The notes below the pieces were generated by a model. The model was not told the DNA's origin. It saw nothing but the letters and a program-made list of their open reading frames with translations, and did no database searches. 64,000 bases of DNA from Erinaceus europaeus (lineage: Eukaryota > Chordata > Mammalia > Eulipotyphla > Erinaceidae), in assembly GCF_950295315.1 (NCBI RefSeq), contig NC_080176.1, forward strand, positions 37,282,189-37,346,188, written 5' to 3'. The translations under genes were made by a program, and so were the position numbers. Shown here in pieces: positions 36,501 to 50,653 of this stretch (the first letter of the stretch is position 1; every line of letters begins with the position of its first letter).

Positions 36501-39500
36501 TGCTTCACTGCCTGTGAAGTGACTCCCCTGCAGGTGGGGAGCCAGGGGCTTGAAAGGGGACCCTTCCGCCTGTCCTTGTGCTTTGTGCCACGTGAGCTTA
36601 ACCCGTTGTGCCACCACCCGACTCCCTTGAATCTATATTTCATAATTAGTATGAGATGGATGGTCAGTTGGCCAGCAAACTTCACCACAAGGCATATCCA
36701 TTTAGGAGTTCTAAGAGTGTTTTTAGATGCTAGCCTTGAAAGGTATTGGTGCAGTTGAAGGTCAGTGCTCAGGGACATATCTAGATATGTAAAATCCAAA
36801 TGTAAACAGTTCTGTATCCTGATCTTTTTTTCACTTGATACCATTAGATATTTTTTCCATATTACTAAGAACTCTTTGCCATCTTTTCTTAGTGGGATGC
36901 CAGGGTCTTGCACACGTAGGCAACCACCACTACACATCAAGTTTTTTTGTTTTAGTTTAGAGGGAAAGAGAGGAAAGAATAGACAGAGCGAGGAGAGACA
37001 ACAGAGCGCTGAGTCATTGTCATCTAGGTAGTCCGATGTGTTAGGAAAGGTCTTAGCAGATCATTGGAATTGGAAAGTTGACATTTCAGCCTTGACATCT
37101 CTGGATATAATCCAAAACAAAAGGACAGTAGCAGCATAATGGTGTCACTGGTTATATTGACTTAGTTGAGGTTAGTAGAAGCTATATTACAGGGTAAGGA
37201 ATTGAAAGGAGAGGCATTAAGAAATACAGGCAAAGTCCCAGAGGTTCCAGGACTGGGAGAGATACAGATTTTAAATAGAATGGGGAAAGTTTCTTACAGT
37301 CTTAGAGTTTATGAAGGCAATAAATAATTATTATTATAACCAAGTTATTTGGGATATTGGTTTGATTTAGAAATCCCATGGTTAGGGATTTTATTTATTG
37401 TATTATACTTGACCTCACCATGATTTATGTCATTTAATGCTGTCTAGTAATAATTATATCTTAGATACTGACAGGACCAGATGATTCTGATCTATCTGGT
37501 CTAAGGTTGTGGTAACTTAATAGTTTAAAAAATATATTTTTAGAAATGCTTTAACAATTTAAGTCCAGTGTCAGAATTCAATAATTTATAAATATGAAAC
37601 ATTAAATACTTAGACTAAAGGAATATATATGCAGAACTGAAGTATAGGAAGTTAAAGAACTTGAATATTCAATCTATTTCCCCAACATATTGAATAGATA
37701 TTTAAAAGATTGTAAGTTAATAAAAGTATAGTTTAGCATCATTCCCACTAACAAAGGTCTGTGTCCACACTCTTAACCCCCCTATGGTGGACCTGAAAAT
37801 CCACCCTCCACCCCAGAGTCTTTTTTACTTTGGTGCGATACTCCAAACCCAGTCCAAGTTCTGCTTTGTGCATCCCTTTCTGTTTTATACTTGACTTCTG
37901 TCTGTGAGTGAGATCATCCCATATTCATCCTTCTCTCTCTGGCTTATCTCACTTAACATGATTCCTTCAAGCTCTATCCAAGATGAGGTGAAGGAAGTGA
38001 ATTCATTATTAGTAGCTGAGCAGTATTCCATTGTGTATATAGACCAAAATTTTCTCAGCTGCTCATCTGTTGTTGGACACCTGGGTTGCTTTCAGGTTTT
38101 GGATATTACAAATTGTGCTGCCAGGCTGGGGTATGAATCAACCTGTCAATGCCAATGTCCAGCAGAGAACAGTTACAGAAGTCAGAACTCCCACCTTCTG
38201 CACCCCAAAAATAATTTTGCTCCATATTCCTAGTGGGGGAGTGCTGGGCTAGTGTCGCCAGAGAGAGAAGAGACCAGGAACTCATGGCAGAGCAGGAATG
38301 CAAATCTTTATTCTTGCGGACGCCCCAGAGTCGGGTGTGAGCAAAGTGGGTTTAGGCCATGTGGAGCTAGCAAAATGGCAGCCTCCTGATATGCATGCCA
38401 GCCCTTCTCCAGGTCGGGACACGGAAAAGAAAGAGAGAGCGAGAAGGAAGAAGAAAGAGCGGAAACAGAAGTGGCTTTTATAGGAGAATTTCAGAAGTAG
38501 CAAGTTGGGATGGAATTGGCTAGGGAAGAGGGTGGAGAAAAGAAAAAGGCATTCTGAGAAGGTAGAAAGCTGCAGGATTAGCAATACCCTGAGGGGATAA
38601 CATGGTGGGGATATGTAAATAATATTTGCATGGAAATATAGTGGTTTGTGGGCCCTGCCAAAGTTCAACCACAATTTCCCAACAGGGGAGAAGTGATAGG
38701 AGAAGAGGATAAGAGGACTCTAAACTCTTAACTCCATCAGGACCCAGAGAGAGAGGAGGACAAAGAGAGGGCTTTTGTATGTAGTAATAGGGTTATATGT
38801 GGTTTGGAAAGGAAGAGAAGGTGGTTCCTTAAAAAAAAAAAAAGACAGGAGCCAGGTGGTGGTGCACCTGGTTGAGCACACATGTTACAGTGCATAAGGA
38901 CCCAGGTTCGAGCCCCTGGTCCCCACCTGCAGGGGGGAAAAGCTTCACAAGTGGTGAAGCAATGCTGCAGGCATCTCTCTGTTTCTCTCCCTCTCTATCA
39001 CCCCCTTCCCTCTCAATTTCTGACTGTCTCTATCTAAAAAATAAATAAAGATAAAAAATTAAACAAAACACTTCTGTCAAAAAAAAAAAAAAAGGACAAA
39101 TACAGACAGATAGTTGTAGAAGTGATAGTTAACCCATAGCAACAACCTTAGAACTATTGTAGTTTACAATAGAGGGATCGGGGATTCAGAACTTTGGTGG
39201 TGGTAACGGTATGGAATTATACCCCTGTGGATATGTAATTTTGTAATCAATTTTAAATCATTAATAATAAAATAAAATAAAAAACAAATTGTGCTGCTAT
39301 GGACATAGGTATACACAAATGTGTATACCTATACACATAGGATGGATGTGTTGGGTTCCTTAGGATATATTCCCAAGATAGGAATTGTAGGGTCATATAG
39401 TAGGTTCATTTTTAGCTTTCTGGGAGTTCTACAGACTGCTCTCCACAGGAGTTGGACCAATTGACATTCCCACCAGCAGTGCAGGAGAGTTCCTTTGTCC

Positions 39501-42500
39501 CCACAACCTCTCCAGCATTTCTTGCTGCTACTTTTTCTGATGTATGACATTCTCACAAGAGTGAAGTGGTATCTCATTGTTGTCTTTATTTGCATTTCTC
39601 TGACAATCAAAGACTTGGAGAATTTGGTGAGTTTTTTTTTTTTTAACATATTTTGGTTATTAACCTTTCGTCTGATGTATGGCATGTAAAGATCTCCTCC
39701 CATTCACTAAGGAATCTCTTTGTTTGGGCGGTGGTTTCTTTTGCTATGCAGAAGCTTTTCAATTTGATGTAGTCCCATTGGCTTATTTTTGGCTTTGTCT
39801 TCCTTGCAATTGGATTTGTATCATTGAAGATGCCTATAAAATGTAGATGGAAAAAAGTTTTACCAAGAATTTCCTCTAAGTATTTGCTAGTTTCTGGTCT
39901 AAGATTCAAAATTTTGTTTTTAAAGTTATAAATTACATATTATTGTAGGCTAAACTTCATGAAATTTCCCTAACATTTTCCATTGAAAGGGTGCCTGGTA
40001 TTCCAGAATAAACTATCGTAGCTCAAAGAGCAAGGAGTCTGGTGAGATTTCCTCAGTGTCTTACAGGAATAACGTGGCATTAACTTCATCTGTTTTTTCC
40101 AGCATGCAACTGCCATGGCCATGCCATGGACTGCTACTATGATCCAGATGTTGAGAGGCAGCAGGCAAGTTTGAATGCACAAGGCATCTATGCAGGTGGA
40201 GGGGTCTGCATTAACTGTCAGGTGAGGAGTGCTCAAGAATACACACACACAAAAAAAACTAAATAAAATATCAGCGAATTGAAAAACAAAGTTGTGTTAT
40301 CAGATGAAATAAGCATTTGGTAAGCCTCAATTAAAAAAAGTGTCAAAAGATGATACATATTACAAGAATCTCCAGAAGCCCCTGGTCATTTTTGTATACA
40401 AAACATTAGAAGGCCAGAATGGTGATATTATAATCACATAAAATAGACTTCAATACAAAGAACATTCATAGACACGAATAGAGATATTTACTAATGACAC
40501 AAGATTAAATCTGGGGACCAGAGATGGTACCCTGGCTAGGCAATGTGCTGCCAAGTGAAAGTCTTCATGAGTGATGAAGCAATGCTTCAGATATCTCTCT
40601 GTCTTGCTGTCCTCTCTGTCTCCTTTCCCTCCCAGTTTCTCTCTGTCCCATCAAATGAAGTTGGAAAATCATTCTTACGAAGATTAAGCTCACCAGGGAA
40701 ACAGCAGAACACTAAGAAAGCTTTAAAACACATGAAGCACTAGTCAGTGTAAATTGGTGCAGCCTCCATGGAAAATGGAGTGGATATACCTTAAAAATGA
40801 AAATAGAAATAGCATATGACCTAGACATAGAGTTCCTGGATATGTATACAATTCTATAAAAACCACTAGTTTGAAAAGATATTTGTACCTCTATGTTCAT
40901 GGCAGTGCAGCTCATGGTAACTAAGAAAAAGAAAAATCTAGATGACTAAAGAAGTTATATAGACTCAGTGGAGTGATATTCAGCTATAAAAATATGAAAT
41001 CTTTAAAAAAATTTTTCTTTATTGGAGGATTAATGGTTTACAGTGAACAGTACAGTAGTTTGTACATGTATAACATTTCTCAGTTTTCCACATAACCATT
41101 CAACCCCCCTAGGTCCTCTGCCATCATGTTTCAGTATCTGAACTCTCCCCCCACCCCACCCAGAGTCTTTTACTTTGGTGCAGTACACTAGCTCCAGTCG
41201 AAGTTCTGCTTAGTGTTTTCCCTGCTGTTCTTATTTTTCAACTTTTGTCTTTGAGTGAGATCAGCCTTTTATGACAATGAGGGTGGAACTGAGGTGATTA
41301 TTCTCAACAATCTAAATTAGAAAGTGAAATGCAATTGCTGAGTGGTATAAGAAAAACCAACGCAAATGAACAAATGACAGTAAAAACCAAAAAACTCTTA
41401 GACTCCATGAAAAATATGATAGTTGGGCCAGGCAGTGGGGCATCAGGTTAAAAGAAAGGATTAATTAACAAAACCATAGGGTAGGAGGGGTACAACTCCA
41501 CACAATTCCCACCGCCCAATCTCCATATCCCACCCCCTCCCCCGATAGTTTTCCCATTCTAGAGACATATTCACATGAAAGTGTGAAGTAGTCCTCCCAA
41601 AACTTACACAGATCCATAAACAGCGGTAAATCTAGCATCTTCAGTAAAAATTTAAAAATACACAGAGCAAAAAATGACAGTATTAAAGAGAAAAATAGAA
41701 AATTTGATAGTAATAAAGATTCAGATAGCACTCTGAGGGTAAATTGATAACACTAGGCTAAAAAATCTGCAAGGGTCTGAGAGAGAAGTCAGCCTATTAG
41801 AAAGTCAGTCGGCATGTCTGAAGCTGCAGAAATGGCAGGTTCAATCACAGCAACACTTTGCCCAGAGATGAGCATCATTCTGGTTCCCTCTCTGTCCCTC
41901 CTTCACCCTTTCTACCTTTCTTCATAAATATATAAATAAATCTCATTAAAAAAACCCCAAAGTCCTTACAAAAAGAAAAAATAAACAAAACATGTCAGCT
42001 GAACCATGCCACCAAACACCCTGCCTTAGGTGTTGATACCTATAGAACTGAGCTGGGATATGGTGTGCCTCATTAAGTGCAGATGCTGGCATGCACAAGG
42101 ACCCAAGTTCAAACTCCCAGTCCCCATCTGCAGGGAGGAGGCTTCACAAGATGTGAAACAGTGCTGCAGGTGTCTGTCTCTATTTTTCTATGTCCCCTCT
42201 TTCAATTTCTGTGTCTCATCAAATGTAAGAAAGATAAGGTAAAATAAAGCATCTAAATAAAGAATATCACGTTAACAATGGTAAGCTATGGATTCCTTTT
42301 CTTTCTCTTTTTTTCCTTTCATTGGGAAGTGTGTCAATGGTTAACAGTACAAATGCTGACACATAGGTAAAATTTCTCTTTTCATCATCATAAGTGTCCA
42401 CAAAAACACTCCCACCCCATATCGTAGATCCTCCCACACCACTGAACACCAGAACTCTAAAACCACTCCCCACCCCCACCTTACCCCCACACCCCCTCCC

Positions 42501-45500
42501 CCTAGCCCTTTGGTTTGGTTCAATGTATTAGGCCTAGCCCAGGTATTACTTTGTGTTTCACTTTCTGTCCTTGCCTCTTCTTCTTTTAAAATATTTTTAT
42601 TTATTTATTAATGAGAAAGATAGGAGGAGAGAGAGAAAGAACCAGACATCACTCTGATACATGTGCTGCTTGGGATTGAACTTAGGACCTCAGGCTTGAG
42701 AGTCCAGTGCTTTATCCACTGTGCCACCTCCCAGACCACCTGTCCTTGCTTCTTAAGTTCTGACTGAGTGAAACCATATCTTATTCTTCTTTCTCCTTCC
42801 AGCTTATCTTGACACAATTCCTTCAAATCCCATCTAAGATGAGGAGCAAGTGGCAAGTGATCTCATTATTCTTAATAGTTGAGTAGTATTCTGCTGTGTA
42901 CAGGTACCACAAATTTCTTGAGTCACATCCAGGCTCTTTCCAAGTGTATATGTGCACATTTCCCAAGATAAGCCTTCATTTGATTCCTGCTCATAGTACA
43001 CAGACTTAAAAGGATTAAACACAGATAGCTATAGATCACACTTTCTGACCGAAATAGAGCTAAATTAAAAGGAACATGATCATTAGGAAAGTTTTAGTTT
43101 TTGAAATACCACAGTTCTAAATAACCTGTAGTCAAAGAAGAAATAAAAAGGGAACTTGATAAATAGAACAGGGAAGGGGAACATGAAGTGAATTGTAGAC
43201 TGGGAATGTTCTATTGCATCAAAGCAGAGGACTATGGGGAAGGAGAGGGAGAGAGAGGCAGAAGAGAACGTTGGAGTCCTGGTGCATCATGAAATCGTAC
43301 CCAGGTGTCAATTACTGCATTGTAAATCATTTAGCACCCCCCCAGTACAAGTGGAGAAAAATCATGTGCATGTTTTATGGGAATATTTGCATTTTTAGAC
43401 ATTATTCTAACACAAACATTTAAAGATATGAGTTTCACTTTGCTTTTTTAGCTGCTTACCATAAATTTTAATGTATTTTTTGTTGTTACCCAATTTTGAA
43501 TAATTTCAAATTTCCCTTTTTATTTCTCCTTTGGTTACAGGTTATTTAGAACTGTTGTATTTAAAAAATTGAAACCAGAATTTTTGAATTCTGACTCTTG
43601 AATAGTATGTTCTGGGGACTGCCTAGGTGAGGGAGATTCTCAGCTAAAATTTCTCTGAAAATTATCTCTAGTCCTCCTCCTCAGATATTACTCTTATAGT
43701 TGACCTGATGGAGTCTGCAATTTCACAGAGTCTCTTCATTCTTCTAAACCTTTCCTCTCCCTCATCTGTGAATTAAAAGAGTAGACTAACTATAACTTCT
43801 AAATTGGAAATTCTTTTTTATTTTTCCACGTGTGCGAGTCTACTTCTTAAGCCTTCTACCTGAGCTTGGATATTAAAGGTAATATCCAAAAATTAAAAAA
43901 AAATTGCAGAGTAGTACCCTACTGAATATATGTTTGAAGACTGTATTTTATTTTATCTTATTATTTTTTCAATATTTATTTATTCCCTTTTGTTGCCCTT
44001 GTTGTTTTATTGTTGTAGTTGTTGTTGGATAGGACAGAGAGAAATGGAGAGAGGAGGGGAAGACAGAAAGGGAGAGAGAAAGATAGACACCTGGAGACCT
44101 GCTTCACCACCTGTGAAGCGACTCCCCTGCAGGTGGGGAGCCGGGGGCTCGAACCGGGATCCTTCTGCCAGTCCTTGCACTTTGCGCCATGTGTGCTTAA
44201 CCCACTGTGCCCGACTCCCGAAGACTATATTTTAAAGGGAAATAAACATTCTGGAAATGTCAGGATCAGAGTTGCCAATGAGAAACATCGAGATGGGACA
44301 GTTTTTTTAATTTTAATTTATTTTTTTTTTCTATTTTATTGAGTAGGACAGACAGAAATTGAGGAGGGGGGAGGAGACAGAAAGATCTGTTTCCTAGCTT
44401 GTGAAGTGTACCCCCTCCACCAGCAGGTGGGGTATGGGGCTTGTACCTGGGCTCTTGCACGCTGTAATATGTGCATTTGGTTGAGTGTACCACCACCCGC
44501 ACGCCCCAAAAATGTTTTACTCTCTTAATATCCAATGAAGAGTCTCCCCTCCCCAAATTTAAACTTTGTTTAGTAACTTAAATTTAGCATGAGATATTTC
44601 TACCTTGCATTTTTAGAAGAAAAGAAATTAATGTAGCATTTGCCGTACCACATGTTGGGCAATTGTCTCAAATTGTCTCATGAGGGCCCTGAGACAGAGC
44701 AAGGATTCTTAGAAAAGTTGATATAAGGAACTTGCTGGCAGAGTATGGCCCAAGTGGACTAGCCTATAGTCTTCATGTGTTAGAGAACAAGCCAGGTGCA
44801 TCTCAGTTATCATCTGAAATAGACTTCTATCCACAGAGGGCAGGGAGAGCCCAAAGAAAGAGATGGGTATGCCTAATAATCAGGTGGCAGTTGAAATAAG
44901 CCAAGTAAGTCATTTATGAGGCTTGCCTTGGTTAGCTACAATACAAGTAGTTTCCATCCTCTCTCTCCCTCTCCCTCCCTCTCCCCTCTCTTTTTCTTTC
45001 TTTGACTCCAGGGTTATCTTGGGCTCCCTGCAAGCTTTATGAATCCACTGCTCCTGGAACGCACATCTTTTCCATTGTTGTTGTTATAGCTGTTGTTGGA
45101 TAGGACAGAGAGAAATTGAGAGAGCAGGGGAGCCGGGGAGAGAAAGATAGACACCTGCAGACATGCTTCACCACCTGTGAAGCGAACCCCCTGCAGAGGG
45201 AGAACCAGGGGCTCAAACGTGGATCCTTGTGTGAGTCCTTACACTTTGTACTGTGTGTTATTAATCTGGTGTGCCACTGCCCCCTACAAGTAGTTTTCTG
45301 TGTCAAACCCAGCCAGATCTCAGTCTTCAACTGTATTCAGTCATATGCAATCCAGATCGTCTTAACAACATGCTTCACATTTAAGGCAATACCCCTGGAA
45401 CCGTTTGGGGGAAGTATATTCCCAAAGAAGGGAGTGAGAAGCCTGACCAGCCCAAGCTGGTGGGTCAACTGGGCATTACACTCTTTTGATTGTATTCCCT

Positions 45501-48500
45501 AACATCCAGCTCATGAGATTCATGGAAGTAAAAGCCAGCAACCGTGTTGTGAGTGTGCTCCAGGAACTGAGGGATAGTGTTAGAGATGGGTTTAGCTGGA
45601 TGCAGATGTTTTCCTTATGAGAATTAGGATTTAAAATTTTTCAAAGAAGGACCTGGGATTTTGGAAAGCATTCCATACAAAGCTACTCTAGGTGGTGTCA
45701 AAAGAAGAGAACTATGGTAGGCCAGTTTACCTCCTGGTGAGACTCCACCAATCACCATCCCATTCTGGTTTGGGAAGTTAAGTTCTTTTCATTTTAACTT
45801 TCCATTTCAGCACCCACTCCTCCAATGAGAACATCTCCTCCTGTATAGAAATTCCAGAATCATGTCCTTGGTTCAAATATGGTCATGATATTTGGCTGCC
45901 CCCAGGGTGTGTCTTAGATAATCTGAGATTTGAAGACAAACTACAGGCTTTATTTTATTGGTAGTATAACTTGTTGCCTCCCCTCATTCTTTTTTTGATA
46001 TATTTTATAGGATATATTAATGGTTTACAGTAAATTCAGTGGCAAACGTTAGAAGAAGAAGTAAATTCAGTTGTTGATAAATGTGCAAAATTTCTCAGTT
46101 TTCTGCAAAACACTGTAACCCCCACCTAGGTCCTCCTCTGCCATCTTGTACCAGGACCTTAAAGACCCCATCCCACCAGACTCCTTTACTTTGGAGCAAT
46201 ACACCAAACCCACTTAAACTTCTGCTTTGTGTTTCCCTTGTTTCTATTTTTTGAGTTCTGTCTATGAGTGAGATCATCCCATATTCATTCTTCTCTTTCT
46301 AGTTGATCATGATTCCTTGAAGCTCCATCCAAGATGATGTGAAGAAGGTGCCTTGAAAACATGACTTCTGGGAGCTGGGTGGTAGCACAGCAGGTTAAGC
46401 ACAGGTGGTGCAAAGTGCAAGGACCAGCTTAAGGATCCCAGTTGGAGCCCCCGGCTCCCCACCTGCAGGGGAGTGGCTTCACTGGTGGTGAAGCAGGTCT
46501 GCAGGTGTCTTTCCCACTTTCTGTCTTCTCCTCCTCTCTCCATTTCTCTCTGTCCTATCCAACAACAATGACATCAGTAACAACAACAATAATAACTACG
46601 ATAAAACAACAAGGGCAATTAAAGGGAATAAATAAATATAAAATAATTTAAAAAATTGGGAGTCGGGTGGTAGTGCAGTGGCTTAAGTGCACATGGTGCA
46701 AAGCATAAGGACCGGTGGAAGGTTCCTGGTTTGAGCCCCCGGCTTCCCACTTGCAGGGGGGTCGTTTCACAGGTGGTGAAGCAGGTCTGCAGGTGTCTAT
46801 CTTTCTCTCCCCCTCTATGTCTTCCCCTCCTCTCTCCATTTCTCTCTGTCCTATCCAACAATGATGACAACAATAATAATAACCACAATGTTAAAAAACA
46901 ACAAGTGTAACAAAAGGGAAAATAAATATAAAACAAACTTTAAAAATTTTTAAAAATCATAACTTCTCTGTGGCAGGTGGTTCACTTCTTCTAGCGTTTG
47001 CAGAAGAGAGGAGAGCTTGGGTGGAGTACACAATTTGAAGAACTTGCCTCATTTTATATTCTAATGGGTAAAATTGGGGAGCCAAGGCTAACTTGGTCCA
47101 TCTGCTGAGAATAAGTCATATTGGCAAGCAATAGATTCCAGAGGTTAATTTGCATTTGGTGGAAGAGAAGGTGGACTATGGCTGTTTCTGATTTGCCTCA
47201 AATGTTTATGCATGTAAATATGAAGCCATAGAAGTGTTCATACTGATGGGAAGCCTCGATATTAAAGTGAATTCAGATTTCAGCCCACAAACCAGGAGTG
47301 ACAGTAAGTAAAAGTCTGTAATTAATTTAAAAAATAACCATAAATATGGAAGAGGGATATAGTAGAGTCTTTGTTTTATTCTCTGTTTCTATGCAGATTC
47401 TTTCTGGGTCAGGCTGTGTTATATTTGTTCTTTTAAACTTCCTATTGCCTTTCCTTTCATTAATGAAAGACCACTGGTGTCTAAATTGTTTCCAAATTAG
47501 GGAGAGGGAGAGAGACACAGAATTGAGCTAGACCATGGTGTATAGTTCTTGGAAAGTGATGATGCATGTTGGGTAATTTGATTTTGTGGCAATTACAGGG
47601 ATTAGCCATGAAGTATAAAAAGCCTCAGTATTATACTTTAAATGAGTTCTGTGTATGAGCTTCATGCCTTCATTTTCCACTCGTGTAACAGAAATGTTTG
47701 GGAAATAGTTTCATGACTAAAGCATAGATAACATTAGAATAGGATCTTTATGTGAACTTTCTTCCAAAATTAGAGAAGATAAAAATACATACAGTTTTCC
47801 CCCAAATCATTTTATTGGAGAAATAGTGATTTGCAGGATAGTTGATGATCCATAGGTACAGTTTCTTGTCTCCGTGACAGGTACTAAGTACCATCCTCAC
47901 TACCACCCCAAGGCACTCTTCACTGTCATGTACTGGCTATCAGACACCTTTTCCTAACCCTATCTCTCATTTTCCCCATCACAGAGTGCTTTGCTTTGCT
48001 GCAATACACTACACCGAAGTCCAAGCTTCAGCCCATGTTTGTCTTTTCTTCCTTTCTTTCTTATGTTCCGTCTGACTTATCAACTTAATATGATTTCTTC
48101 AAGTTTTGTTCAATATATGGAATATATTCAATATATCTCCATCATTTCTTACAACTGTGTGGTATTCCATTGTGTGCATATATACCACACCTTTCTTAAT
48201 CACTTATCTGTTGTTTGGCATCTGGGTTGTTTCCAGGGCTTTTATAGATACACCTGACTTTTCATCCCCAGGGTTTAAACCTAAACCTAAGGGCAATTTA
48301 TTATCTGTTCACTGGTTTTTCTGAATGAAGTTATGAAGGTTGGCTCTTTAGAGTTAGGTGTTTCATTAAGCAAATCCTGTAACATCAGGTACATCATTGG
48401 GAAAATTTGGGGCTCAGGGGGGAAATGAGGGCTATTTTGGTTCATGAAACTCACGCTCTAGCCTTCTCCTAGTGGAAAAGACAGTCCAGAGCCACACTGA

Positions 48501-50614
48501 AGTTACTGCCCTGTGACCAGTCTTTGAGACTCATGGTCAAGGTCAACGCTAACTCAGTGCAACCAAGATTATACTTGTATATGATATAATCATTTCTGGA
48601 TGAACAGAAAAAAATTCTTCTATGTGTTCTCTCTAAGTTTCTTTCATCTTTTTTTTTTTTTCTAGCATAACACAGCTGGTGTAAACTGTGAAAAATGTGC
48701 TAAGGGCTATTACCGCCCACATGGTGTTCCAGTTGAGGCCCCCCATGGCTGCACCCGTAAGTCTTATCCCAACTTGGTAGGTCTTAGACTGTGGATATTG
48801 CTTCAGTGAGGTCATGAGCTAAACCCTGACTGCTTAATAGTTCCATTCATTCATTCATTCTCTCTCTGTCTCTTTGTCTCTCTCTCTTCTCACCTCCCCC
48901 ATCTTATTAGTTCTACTTCTTCCTAGCTGTGTGACCTCAATCAATCTCTACATCTCATAATATTTCTTTTATATAGATGAAAATGATAGGAACTGGGACA
49001 TAGTTCACCCAGTAGAATATGCACTTCACCACGCATGAGGACTCAGAATTTGAGCCCCTGCCACCAAATGGGTGTGTACAGGGGAATTTCATAAGCAGTA
49101 GGGTAGTGCTGTGATGTTTCTCCTCTTTCTATCTGATATTAAACAGGGAAACCAGTGGAATTGCCAGTATTAAGCCCCACCTTGATTACATAAATAAGTA
49201 AATAAATAAATAAATAAATAAATGGGGTTCTGTAATTGCTTCTTCTCTGGACATTGGCATTGGCAGGTTGATCCATACCCCCAGCCTGTTTTTGTCTTTC
49301 CCTAGTAGGACAGGACTCTGGAGAGGTGAGGTTCTGGGGTACATTGGTAAGGTTGTCTGCCCAGGGAAATCAGGATAGAATCATAGTAGCATCTGCAATT
49401 TGGTGTCTGAAAGGCGGCAAGATATAAAGCAAGACAAAACAATAAAATTCCTCAATAAACAGGAACCAAAAAGTAGGAATAGAGCATATGAGAATAGGAA
49501 TCTTAGACTTCCTAGTTTCTCTCCAACCTATTTTAGGTACATTCCTAAGGGGCCATGACTTTAGTATTTTTTGTTTGAGCTTGATAGCTAACATGCAGAT
49601 GGAATAAAAACATTGTCTGGGAAAATGTAGTCAGAGTTGAGATAGAACTAGGAAGCTGGATTAGGGTAGAGGGACCCATAATCTTGGGAGAACTACTGTA
49701 GTCTCCAATGGAGGGAATGGGGACACAGACCTCTAGTGGTGGGAATGGTGTGGAATTATACCCCTGTTGTCTCATAATTTTATAAATCAATACTAAATAA
49801 CTAATAAATAAAATAAATAAATTGAAATGAAAATAAATTCCCTAAGATAAAATGAAATGCCATCAAAAGCATTTAGGAAAATATGTTTAGGATTGATCCT
49901 GCTATGTTTTAGACTTTAAACTGTTAATTTTTGTGCTTTCTATTGTTTTGACATGCTACTATTATTACAGTTTTAGAGTCTATCAGAATTAGTATTAGAT
50001 GATATAGTCAGTTTTCACAAGGATTTAGTAATAATTATATTTTTATTTTAAATATTTATTTATTTCATATGATAAAAAAATTCACAGGAGGGGGGAGAGA
50101 GAGCAGGAGGGGCGAGAGAGAGAGGAAGAGAGAGAGAGAGAGAGAACACTTGTAGAGCAGTGCTCCGGTACATGCAGCACCATGGATTGAACCAGGGACC
50201 TCAGACATCTAAACCCTGCATTGTAGTAGTGGAACTATTTCCACTGCCAAAATAATAGTTGTTGTTTTTTAATGGCTAAGATTTTCTTATTAATTGGTGC
50301 TTGCAAGGCATTGCTTAAATAGTTCTACAAATGCCTTAATTTCCACAGTAAATGTAAAGATATATATATTAAACCAGAGCACTGCTCAGCTCTAGCTTAT
50401 GATGGTATGTGTTGGGAGTTGAACCTGGGACTTTGGAGCCTCAGACATGAGAGTCTTTTTGTGTAACCATTATGCTATTTACCCTCAACCTAAAGTATTT
50501 TATTTTTATTTGCATTTTTAGTTTTGGGAAAGTCAAAGGATCTGAGTAAATATTTTGGCTTAGGAGACAAAACCACTAGCTGGTAGTGCCATACCACATC
50601 TATCATCTTGAAAA

Positions 50615-50653
<39 letters not shown>

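Larger units (their letters stand above)
38122..39283 (+). mobile_element. L1 3' end inserted into an older L1
   Basis: Sense L1 3'UTR beginning 'caggctggggtatgaatcaa' and ending 'atggaattatacccctgtgg' plus an (AATAA)n tail. The direct repeat acaaattgtgctgc occurs at 38108-38121 and 39284-39297, in the middle of the host L1's ORF2. It was later hit by an LTR element and a SINE. Confidence 0.93.
37030..39915 (-). mobile_element. Old L1 3' part, split by a later L1
   Basis: Antisense. The 3'UTR matches at 37030-37740 and the end of ORF2 at 37905-38107; ORF2 resumes at 39284 and runs to 39915. The minus frames 39329-39703 ([18 protein letters not shown]) and 39643-39909 are decayed ORF2 C-terminal pieces. 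It is older than the two large L1 copies by its density of stops and indels. Confidence 0.88.

Noticed and set aside
36125..36940. 271-codon open frame on the minus strand
   Set aside because: It reads through two antisense SINEs, which happen to be open in this frame; the SINE-derived part recurs in other copies.
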